DNA of 7,999 nt, taken from an uncultured Acidimicrobiaceae bacterium (GTDB taxonomy: Bacteria; Actinomycetota; Acidimicrobiia; Acidimicrobiales; Microtrichaceae). Numbering within the stretch: position 1 is the first letter of the stretch; each line of letters starts with the position of its first letter. This document shows, in pieces, positions 1-5,043 of the stretch. The translations under genes and the position numbers were made by a program. Location: assembly GCA_937868025.1 (NCBI GenBank), contig CALMLJ010000053.1, positions 1 to 7,999 of the forward strand. Direction: 5' to 3'. Below the pieces are notes generated by a model. It did no database searches. It worked only from the letters and a program-made list of their open reading frames with translations, and was not told where the DNA came from.

Positions 1-590
1 CCGCCGCTGAACTGGAACGCGATGGGGCTCGCCATCTCGGCGGGGTCCAGCGGGATGCCGCCGACCCAGGCGATGTCGTTCTCCTCGAGGATCTTCGTGG
101 CCGCACCGGCCGACAGGTTGAGGCCGCCGAGCACGGCGACGACCTGTTGTTCGACCATCAGACGGGCGCACGCCTGCGCCTTGTCGACGCCGAGATCGGT
201 TTCGCAGAACACGAGCTCGATGGGTCGGCCGCCGACGCCGCCCAACTCGGCATTGATGAACGCGATCGCGGCGTCGGTTGCCTGGTGCAGCTCGGGCGTC
301 GCCGCGATGGGACCGGAGTCGATGTTCATGAAGCCGACCTTGATCGGCGGCTTCGAGGAGTCCGCCGGGGTGGCCCGCTCGGGAACATCGCCCAGGAGCC
401 AGGGGGATCCGGCGAACTTGGAGACGACGGACCCGTCGCCGGCCTTGGGTTCGGGCGCACCGCTGCCTCGTGTCGTGGGGGCCGCGGTCGTCGAGGCCGC
501 TTCGGGGGTGTCGGCCTCACTGCAGGCCGCCACTGCGGTGATGATGAGCGCCGCGGTCAACGCCGCGAGCGTTCTCCGTCCCGTGTTCAT
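1..590 (-). CDS. ABC transporter substrate-binding lipoprotein, branched-chain amino acid type (5' part, cut by window edge)
   Basis: The reading frame opens at the ATG complementary to 588-590 and stays open to the window edge, giving 196 residues of an unfinished protein. Residues 1-22 form a lipoprotein signal peptide: basic N-terminus (RR at 5-6), hydrophobic core, and lipobox V-A-A-C with the lipidated Cys at 23. A low-complexity Ala/Thr/Pro/Ser linker follows to about residue 80. From residue 83 (IKVGFMNID) the sequence fits the first lobe of a type 1 periplasmic binding fold (Peripla_BP_6, LivJ-like): ATDAAIAFINAELGGVGGRPIEL at 105-127 and VVAVLGG at 150-156. Cys129 and Cys141 flank a segment where many actinobacterial homologues carry a probable disulfide. 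The expected role is capturing a small solute, perhaps an amino acid or amide, outside the membrane for an ABC permease; the ligand cannot be read from this half. The start is supported by a GGAG Shine-Dalgarno core 6 nt upstream. The rest of the gene and any permease genes lie outside the window. Confidence 0.85.
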   Translation of the reverse strand, partial: MNTGRRTLAALTAALIITAVAACSEADTPEAASTTAAPTTRGSGAPEPKAGDGSVVSKFAGSPWLLGDVPERATPADSSKPPIKVGFMNIDSGPIAATPELHQATDAAIAFINAELGGVGGRPIELVFCETDLGVDKAQACARLMVEQQVVAVLGGLNLSAGAATKILEENDIAWVGGIPLDPAEMASPIAFQFSG

Positions 591-596
591 GGTCGT

Positions 597-603
597 CTCC
601 CCC
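597..603 (-). promoter_or_regulatory. Ribosome binding site of the substrate-binding protein gene
   Basis: The minus strand reads GGGGGAG, with its GGAG core ending 6 nt before the ATG at 590. This fixes the start of the binding-protein gene and contrasts with several neighbours that have no Shine-Dalgarno. Confidence 0.6.
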
Positions 604-620
604 GATTCGAACCTCGGAGC

Positions 621-648
621 ATGGTAGCCGCGCCCCTGTGGAAGTGAA
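621..648 (-). promoter_or_regulatory. Candidate promoter of the substrate-binding protein gene
   Basis: On the minus strand, TTCACT (648-643) and TACCAT (626-621) are separated by 16 bp and resemble -35 and -10 elements with four of six matches each. Transcription would start near 614, giving a leader of about 24 nt that contains the GGGGGAG ribosome site. The 84-bp gap between ligC and this gene suggests separate transcription, though read-through from ligC is possible. Prediction from sequence only. Confidence 0.4.
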
Positions 649-674
649 CGCCGTTCAGGTCGGGCGTCGGGCCG

Positions 675-1763
675 TCAGTTCGAGAAACGGTCGTCCCCGA
701 AGAGCTGCTCGAGCTCGATCGGGACCGCTTGGTCGAGCTGGTCGTACCGGCACTGGTCGGCATCCTTGTCGGGGCGCCAACGGAGGAACTTCGCCGGGTG
801 TCGGAGGCGGCCCGACGTCAGGCCCTGGTAGCCGACCTCGGCCACGAGCTCGCACCGGAGGGGCACCCACGACTGGTCCTTGCCGCCGGACCACCGACTC
901 GGCGCGCCGGGCATGCGACTCTCCTCGTGCGCCTGGGCGTTGCCCCAGGCCGCCCACGGGTGGTCGTCGAGCGCGCGGTCGGCGTACGGCGCGAGTTCGT
1001 CGAGCAGCTCGACCCGGCGGGCCGCGCTGAAGCTCGACGCGACCCCGATGTGCTGCAGCTGGCCGTCGTCGTTGTGGAGGCCGAGGAGGAGGGAGCCGAC
1101 GCCGTTGCCGTCCTTGTGGACCCGGTACCCGGCGACGACCATGTCGGCAGTGCGCTGGTGCTTGATCTTCAGGATCGACCGCTTGTTCGACAGGTACGGA
1201 TCGGCGACCGGCTTGGCCATCACCCCGTCGAAGCCGGCCCCCTCGAAGCGCTGGAACCAGTCGGCGGCCAGGTCGCGGTCGGGGGTGATCGGGGTGAGAT
1301 GGAGGGGCGGGACCACGTCGGCGAAGACGCCCTCGAGTAACCGGCGGCGCTCGCCGAACGGTGTCTCGCGGAGGTCGTCGTCGCCCAGCGCGATCAGGTC
1401 GAACGCGACGAACGATGCCGGCGTCTCGGCGGCCAACCGGTTGATACGTGATTCGGCGGGGTGGATGCGCTGGCCGAGGACGTCGAAGTCGAGGCCCTTG
1501 TCGGTGGCGACGACGAGCTCACCGTCGACGACGCAGCGGTCGGGCAGCATCGAGCGGATCGGGTCGAGCATCTCGGGGAAGTACCGGGTCAGCGGCTTGT
1601 CGTTGCGACTTCCGAGGATGACCTCGTCACCGTCGCGGAACACGATGCAGCGGAACCCGTCCCACTTCGGTTCGAACAGGATGTCGCCGACGGGGGCGTC
1701 GGGAATGCGGTCCGCCGCCTTGGAGAGCATCGGGGCGAACGGTGGCGTGACCGGCGTGTCCAT
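675..1763 (-). CDS. ligC: ATP-dependent DNA ligase, LigC type
   Basis: This is a 362-residue stand-alone ATP-dependent DNA ligase, which seals nicks through an enzyme-AMP intermediate. All core nucleotidyltransferase motifs are visible: motif I EPKWDGFR (31-38) with the adenylated Lys33; SRNDKPLTRYFPE (52-64); motif III VDGELVV (79-85); motif IIIa FVAFDLIAL (118-126); motif IV FEGAGFDGVMAK (173-184); and motif V LKIKHQRTAD (198-207). The OB-fold follows from about 209 and ends with RHPAKFLRWRPD (321-332). From memory, the sequence follows Mycobacterium tuberculosis LigC closely from end to end, including the start (MDxPVxPPxxPML) and length. There is no polymerase or nuclease domain, so it is not LigD. 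LigC enzymes are generally seen as accessory repair ligases beside the essential NAD-dependent LigA; that role is inferred here. No Ku or LigD gene is in the window. The ATG at 1763 has no Shine-Dalgarno but lies 9 nt after a TAACGT box. The LOG-family gene is 70 bp upstream on the same strand. Confidence 0.93.
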   Translation of the reverse strand: MDTPVTPPFAPMLSKAADRIPDAPVGDILFEPKWDGFRCIVFRDGDEVILGSRNDKPLTRYFPEMLDPIRSMLPDRCVVDGELVVATDKGLDFDVLGQRIHPAESRINRLAAETPASFVAFDLIALGDDDLRETPFGERRRLLEGVFADVVPPLHLTPITPDRDLAADWFQRFEGAGFDGVMAKPVADPYLSNKRSILKIKHQRTADMVVAGYRVHKDGNGVGSLLLGLHNDDGQLQHIGVASSFSAARRVELLDELAPYADRALDDHPWAAWGNAQAHEESRMPGAPSRWSGGKDQSWVPLRCELVAEVGYQGLTSGRLRHPAKFLRWRPDKDADQCRYDQLDQAVPIELEQLFGDDRFSN

Positions 1764-1772
1764 ACGGGGTGG

Positions 1773-1778
1773 ACGTTA
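1773..1778 (-). promoter_or_regulatory. Candidate -10 box of ligC (near-leaderless)
   Basis: The minus strand reads TAACGT, ending 9 nt before the ligC ATG. A start site 7 nt downstream of the hexamer would fall at about 1766, leaving a leader of about 3 nt. No Shine-Dalgarno or clear -35 element is present. The site lies in the 70-bp gap after the LOG-family gene, so ligC may be transcribed separately. Confidence 0.4.
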
Positions 1779-1833
1779 GGCGCCGGTCGAACTCATCGGA
1801 CGGCCGGGGCCGGGACCGTCGGCGTCGATCCGC

Positions 1834-2436
1834 TCAGACGGCGCTGGTCTCGCGGCGGGAGCCGGCGACGATGCGCTCGACGAGCCGGTCCGGGTCGTCG
1901 TCGACCACGAGCAGGTCGAGGGTGTGCTGGGACATCAGGCCCTCGTCGACGGAGCGCTGCATGAACGCGAGTAGGTGGTCGTAGTAGCCATCGCAGTTCA
2001 GCATGCCGAGCGTCTTGGGGTGCAGGCCGAGCGCCGCCCAACACCACACCTCGAACAGCTCCTCCATCGTCCCGACTCCCCCGGGAGCGATGACGAAGCC
2101 CTCGGCGCGTTCGAACATCGCCCTCTTGCGGGTGGGCATGTCGGGCACGACGATCAGCTCGGTGACCTGCTGGTGCCCGACCTCGAGGTTGTAGAGGTGC
2201 TCGGTGATCACTCCGGTGACCGCACCGCCACCGGCGAGCACGGCGTCCGCGACCTCGCCCATGAGCCCGACGCTGCCGCCGCCGTACACGAGGTCGCACC
2301 CCGCTGCGGCGAGCGCCGCGCCGAGTCGGCGGGTCTCCTCGGTGTAGGACGGGTTCGCGCCGTGGCGCGAGGCCAGGTACACGCAGATGGGGAGACGCGA
2401 ATCGGCGGTCGCTGCGGCGGGAATCGGGGAAGTCAT
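1834..2436 (-). CDS. LOG-family (TIGR00730) nucleotide 5'-monophosphate phosphoribohydrolase
   Basis: A 200-residue Rossmann-fold protein of the LOG/TIGR00730 family. Members with this signature hydrolyse AMP or cytokinin riboside 5'-monophosphates to the free base and ribose 5-phosphate. The diagnostic elements are YGGGSVGLMG (51-60), the nucleotide-binding turn; MPTRKRAMFERA (100-111), matching the M..RK..M region that carries the catalytic Arg; and PGGVGTMEE (118-126), matching the PGGxGTxxE motif with its catalytic Glu. The first 14 residues before LPICVY are unconserved-looking and Ala/Pro rich. Length is normal for the family. The protein should be cytoplasmic. In bacteria many members are annotated as lysine decarboxylases, which is an old error: no PLP site is visible. 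The physiological substrate here is unknown; AMP or another nucleoside monophosphate is likeliest. The ATG at 2436 lies exactly 6 nt after a TAGCGT box and has no Shine-Dalgarno, so translation is probably leaderless. Confidence 0.9.
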   Translation of the reverse strand: MTSPIPAAATADSRLPICVYLASRHGANPSYTEETRRLGAALAAAGCDLVYGGGSVGLMGEVADAVLAGGGAVTGVITEHLYNLEVGHQQVTELIVVPDMPTRKRAMFERAEGFVIAPGGVGTMEELFEVWCWAALGLHPKTLGMLNCDGYYDHLLAFMQRSVDEGLMSQHTLDLLVVDDDPDRLVERIVAGSRRETSAV

Positions 2437-2442
2437 CGGGTC

Positions 2443-2448
2443 ACGCTA
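2443..2448 (-). promoter_or_regulatory. Candidate -10 box of the LOG-family gene (leaderless)
   Basis: The minus strand reads TAGCGT followed by 6 nt (GACCCG) and then the ATG. With the usual 7-nt step from the end of the hexamer, transcription would start on the A of the start codon. There is no Shine-Dalgarno. The opposing promoter of the carboxyltransferase operon lies only about 30 bp away. Confidence 0.5.
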
Positions 2449-2461
2449 GCGATTCGGCCAT

Positions 2462-2473
2462 CGGTTGCGGTTG
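2462..2473 (+). repeat. Tandem CGGTTG hexamer in the divergent promoter region
   Basis: CGGTTGCGGTTG is two exact head-to-tail copies of a 6-mer lying between the two opposing -10 boxes. It also sits inside a GCCA-N11-TGGC inverted repeat (2457-2475). It could be part of an operator or a -35 region, but at this length chance is a fair explanation. Confidence 0.3.
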
Positions 2474-2477
2474 GCTT

Positions 2478-2483
2478 TATCCT
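2478..2483 (+). promoter_or_regulatory. Candidate -10 box of the acyl-CoA carboxylase operon (near-leaderless)
   Basis: TATCCT lies 9 nt before the ATG at 2493, so transcription would begin near 2490 with a leader of only about 3 nt. No Shine-Dalgarno-like sequence precedes the ATG and no convincing -35 hexamer is seen at 16-18 bp. Confidence 0.4.
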
Positions 2484-2492
2484 CTGTGGCCT

Positions 2493-4040
2493 ATGGATCA
2501 CCCGTTGTCTGAACGAGTCGAGGACCTGCGCCGCCGCAAGCAGGAAGCGCTCACCCCCGGTTCCGAGCGCTCGATCGAACGCCAGCACTCGCGCGGCAAG
2601 ATGCTCGCCCGCGAGCGCATCGACTACTTCCTCGACGAGGGGTCGTTCCACGAGCTCGACGGCTTGGCCCGGTCCCGCAACGCCGCCGCCACCGAGCGTC
2701 CGTACACCGACGGTGTCATCACCGGGTGGGGCACGGTCGACGGTCGGCAGGTCTTCGTGTTCTCCCAGGACTTCACGGTGTTCGGCGGGGCCCTCGGCGA
2801 GGTCTACGCCGAGAAGATCCACAAGGTCATGGACATGGCCCTCAAGGTGGGCGCCCCGGTCATTGGTCTCAACGACGGCGCCGGGGCCCGCATCCAGGAG
2901 GGCGTGGTCTCGCTCGCCAGCTACGGCGGCATCTTCTACCGCAACGTGCTCGCCTCGGGCGTCACCCCCCAGATCTCGGTGATCATGGGCCCGTGCGCCG
3001 GCGGCTCGGTGTACAGCCCGATCATGACCGACTTCATCTTCATGGTCGATCAGTCGAGCTACATGTTCATCACGGGTCCCGACGTCGTGAAGCAGGTCAC
3101 GGGTGAGGACGTCAGCCAGCAGGACCTCGGCGGTGCCCGGGTCCACACGAGCAAATCGGGTGTGGCCCAGTTCGTGTCCGGCGACGACAAGGCCGCCCTC
3201 GACGACGTGCGGTACCTGCTCAGCTTCCTGCCGGCGAACAACCTCGAGGAGGCGCCCCGCCTCGAGACCGACGATCCGTCCGATCGCCTCTGTCCCGAGC
3301 TCGAGCAGCTGATCCCGGCGTCGGCCAACCAGGCCTACGACATGCGCAAGGTCATCTCGACGGTGGCCGACGATGGCGAGTTCTTCGAGTACGCCTCGGC
3401 GTGGGCACCCAACATCGTGTGCGGGTTCGCCCGTCTCGGCGGCCAGTCGGTCGGCATCGTCGGCAACCAGCCGATGGCGATGGCCGGTGTGCTCGACATC
3501 GAGTCGTCGTCCAAGGCGGCGAAGTTCGTCCGCACCTGCGACGCCTTCAACATCCCGCTCGTCACGTTCGTCGATGTACCGGGCTTCCTGCCCGGCGTCG
3601 ACCAGGAGCACAACGGCATCATCCGTCACGGCGCGAAGCTGCTGTACGCCTACTGCGAGGCCACCGTGCCGCGTATCTCGGTGATCACGCGCAAGGCCTA
3701 CGGCGGGGCGTACGTGGTGATGGACTCCAAGTCCATCGGCTCGGATCTCGCTTTCGCCTGGCCGTCCGCGGAGCTGGCGGTCATGGGTGCGTCCGGCGCC
3801 GTCGAGATCGTGAACCGGCGTGAGCTGGCCGAGGCCGACGACCCCGTCGCCCGCCGGGCCGAGCTCATCGACGCCTACACCGAGCAGTTCTGCAACCCGT
3901 GGGAAGCCGCCGATCGTGGTTACGTCGACGACGTGATCGACCCGGCCGAAACCCGGCTCAAGCTCATCGCCGGTCTCACGATGCTCCGCTCCAAGAAGGA
4001 ATCGTTGCCGCCCCGCAAGCACGGCAACATGCCGCTCTGA
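2493..4040 (+). CDS. Acyl-CoA carboxylase carboxyltransferase (beta) subunit, PccB/AccD family
   Basis: A 515-residue carboxyltransferase that moves CO2 from carboxybiotin to an acyl-CoA, giving malonyl-CoA or methylmalonyl-CoA. Both crotonase-like halves are present. The N-terminal half carries RQHSRGKMLARERIDYFLDEGSF (30-52), LNDGAGARIQEG (126-137), the first oxyanion-hole region GPCAGGSVYSP (166-176) and FMVDQSSYMFITGPDVV (183-199). The C-terminal half carries IVGNQPM (322-328), GVLDIESSSKAAKFVRTCDAF (332-352), FVDVPGFLPGVDQE (359-372) and the second oxyanion-hole region RKAYGGAYVVM (400-410). Length is typical for actinobacterial PccB and AccD5. In Streptomyces coelicolor PccB, Asp422 marks propionyl-CoA preference and AccB has Ile there; by motif alignment this protein has Val408. 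It is therefore not safely called propionyl-specific. No biotin carboxylase/biotin carrier alpha subunit is in the window, so it must be encoded elsewhere. The start matches the family N-terminus. The gene overlaps the epsilon-type gene by one base. Confidence 0.94.
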   Translation: MDHPLSERVEDLRRRKQEALTPGSERSIERQHSRGKMLARERIDYFLDEGSFHELDGLARSRNAAATERPYTDGVITGWGTVDGRQVFVFSQDFTVFGGALGEVYAEKIHKVMDMALKVGAPVIGLNDGAGARIQEGVVSLASYGGIFYRNVLASGVTPQISVIMGPCAGGSVYSPIMTDFIFMVDQSSYMFITGPDVVKQVTGEDVSQQDLGGARVHTSKSGVAQFVSGDDKAALDDVRYLLSFLPANNLEEAPRLETDDPSDRLCPELEQLIPASANQAYDMRKVISTVADDGEFFEYASAWAPNIVCGFARLGGQSVGIVGNQPMAMAGVLDIESSSKAAKFVRTCDAFNIPLVTFVDVPGFLPGVDQEHNGIIRHGAKLLYAYCEATVPRISVITRKAYGGAYVVMDSKSIGSDLAFAWPSAELAVMGASGAVEIVNRRELAEADDPVARRAELIDAYTEQFCNPWEAADRGYVDDVIDPAETRLKLIAGLTMLRSKKESLPPRKHGNMPL

Positions 4041-4225
4041 TGGCCGGCACCGAGATCAACCCGGTCCCCACCGACGAGGAAGCAGTGGCGATCGTCGCTG
4101 CGATCGAGGGTGCGTGGCCAAGGGGTGCGGCCGAGCCGAGCCGCGACGATTCGCCGCGCTGGCGCTGGTCGGGCCGCTGGTGGACCAAGCCGATGATCTC
4201 CCGCCGCGATCGTCCCTGGATGTAG
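4040..4225 (+). CDS. Acyl-CoA carboxylase epsilon-type small subunit
   Basis: A 61-residue ORF starting in the TGATG overlap with the carboxyltransferase stop codon, so it is very probably translated by reinitiation. The N-terminal part (EINPVPTDEEAVAIVAAIEG, residues 5-24) resembles the helix of actinobacterial ACC epsilon proteins (Pfam ACC_epsilon), which begins with a P-x-P-T-x-E-E-x-A-A-I pattern. The C-terminal part is basic and Trp-rich: Trp at 26, 41, 43, 47, 48 and 60, with a GRWWTKP segment and a terminal RPWM. This fits the W...R...P.....W tail of that family. Epsilon subunits bind the beta subunit and raise carboxylase activity in Streptomyces and Mycobacterium complexes. The family assignment rests on position, length and this weak pattern, as these proteins diverge fast. 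No other start is needed, since the overlap fixes it. Confidence 0.78.
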   Translation: MAGTEINPVPTDEEAVAIVAAIEGAWPRGAAEPSRDDSPRWRWSGRWWTKPMISRRDRPWM

Positions 4226-4228
4226 CTC

Positions 4229-4261
4229 CGAGCCCGACAACCGAAGCGATCGTCAGGCTCG
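4229..4261. terminator. Candidate bidirectional terminator hairpin between convergent genes
   Basis: CGAGCC (4229-4234) and GGCTCG (4256-4261) are perfect inverted repeats, with three further pairs (GAC/GTC) inside after one mismatch. The loop is 13 nt. It spans the 27-bp gap between the epsilon-type gene and yceI and covers the yceI stop codon. No T-run follows on either strand, as is common in GC-rich actinobacteria. An overlapping second hairpin at 4257-4274 (GCTCGT/ACGAGC, 6-nt loop) would compete for the same arm. Confidence 0.35.
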
Positions 4262-4993
4262 TTCGAACACGAGCTTGATCTCGAGGAGGGCGTTGTCCTC
4301 CACCTGGGCCGGCCCGAAGCTGGGGTCGTCGATGTTCCAGTCGGCGAACTTCACCGAGTAGCTCGTGAGCACGCTGATGGTCGAGCCCTCCCGCTTGGCA
4401 GTGATGTCGAGGTCGACGTCCTTGGTCTGGTCCTTCAGCGTCAGCTGGCCGGTCGCCGTGGCCGTGATCTCGACGCCGTCCTCGGGGACGGAGCCGAGGT
4501 CGACCGGTGAGGTGAGCTCGAACGTCGCGGTCGGGTAGGTGGAGGTCTCCATGATGCGGCCGTTGAACTGGTTGTCACGGTTGGACTCGTCGCTCTTGAG
4601 GCTGGTCATGTCGACCTCGAAGGAGGCCGATTCGACGGAGGTGCCGGCGATCGTCAGGGTGCCGGTGACCGCGTTGGTCCGGCCGACGCCCTCGGTGTCC
4701 TGGCCGAACAGCACCTCCTTGGCGCGGTAGCCGACGACCGACGCGTCGGTGGCCGTCCACTCGCCGTCGACGCCGTCACCGGCCGCCGGTACCTCGCCGC
4801 TCGCGGTCGTCGTCGGAGCGTCGCCGGACGCGGCGGTCGTCGTCGTGGCGTCGGAACCCGACGCCGTGTCGTCGAGGGACAGCTTCTCGGGCGCATCGTC
4901 CTTGATCACGTTGATGTACAGCCAGGTGCCGCCCAACGCGAGGACGGCGACGGCGACGACAGCTCCGATGATGGCCTTGGTGGCGTTGCTCAT
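4253..4993 (-). CDS. YceI-family protein with N-terminal membrane anchor
   Basis: A 246-residue protein. Residues 7-28 (from AIIGAVVAVAVLALGG on) form one transmembrane segment with no lipobox Cys and no clear cleavage site, so it probably stays as an N-in signal anchor with the domain outside the membrane. A Ser/Thr/Ala/Asp/Gly-rich linker fills about 39-76. The YceI lipocalin-like beta-barrel runs from about 78 to 244. Recognisable parts are GEWTATDASVVGYRAKE (77-93), TGTLTIAG (110-117), SASFEVDMTSLKSDESNRDNQFNG (122-145), YPTATFEL (153-160), GQLTLKDQTKDVDLDI (182-197) and the FGPAQVEDNALLEIKLVFE end (226-244). Known YceI domains bind long-chain isoprenoids or other amphiphiles; the ligand here is unknown. 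It lies 50 bp downstream of the PhoD-like gene on the same strand but has its own TAGGGT box exactly 6 nt before the ATG. It has no Shine-Dalgarno. Confidence 0.88.
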   Translation of the reverse strand: MSNATKAIIGAVVAVAVLALGGTWLYINVIKDDAPEKLSLDDTASGSDATTTTAASGDAPTTTASGEVPAAGDGVDGEWTATDASVVGYRAKEVLFGQDTEGVGRTNAVTGTLTIAGTSVESASFEVDMTSLKSDESNRDNQFNGRIMETSTYPTATFELTSPVDLGSVPEDGVEITATATGQLTLKDQTKDVDLDITAKREGSTISVLTSYSVKFADWNIDDPSFGPAQVEDNALLEIKLVFERA

Positions 4994-4999
4994 GCGGAA

Positions 5000-5005
5000 A
5001 CCCTA
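5000..5005 (-). promoter_or_regulatory. Candidate -10 box of the YceI-family gene (leaderless)
   Basis: The minus strand reads TAGGGT, then 6 nt (TTCCGC), then the ATG at 4993. The predicted start of transcription coincides with the start codon. No Shine-Dalgarno is seen. The spacing is identical to that of the LOG-family gene. Confidence 0.45.
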
Positions 5006-5008
5006 TTG

Positions 5009-5039
5009 GCGGGGGAGCGCTCATCACGGCGCGCCCCGC
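5009..5039 (-). terminator. GC-rich hairpin between the PhoD-like gene and yceI
   Basis: GCGGGG (5009-5014) and CCCCGC (5034-5039) form a perfect 6-bp stem, with possible further GCG/CGC pairing inside. It begins 4 bases after the stop of the PhoD-like gene as transcribed and ends just upstream of the yceI -10 box. It could end phoD transcription. No T-run follows, and because the -35 zone of yceI falls inside it, it could instead be chance GC symmetry. Confidence 0.3.
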
Positions 5040-5043
5040 GAAT

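Noticed and set aside
22..647. Plus-strand open frames of 166 and 201 codons over the binding-protein gene
   Set aside because: Their translations have no family resemblance, while the minus frame encodes a coherent lipoprotein with signal peptide and ribosome site.
1799..1820. GACGG/CCGTC inverted repeat with a 12-nt loop downstream of the LOG-family gene
   Set aside because: A 5-bp stem with a large loop and no T-run is expected by chance at this GC content.
2433..4022. A 529-codon open frame on the minus strand, fully antisense to the carboxyltransferase gene
   Set aside because: It is a codon-bias shadow: a GC-rich gene with few A/T third positions leaves its antisense frame free of stops. 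The translation is rich in Asp, Glu, Arg, Val, Gly and His with no recognisable domain.
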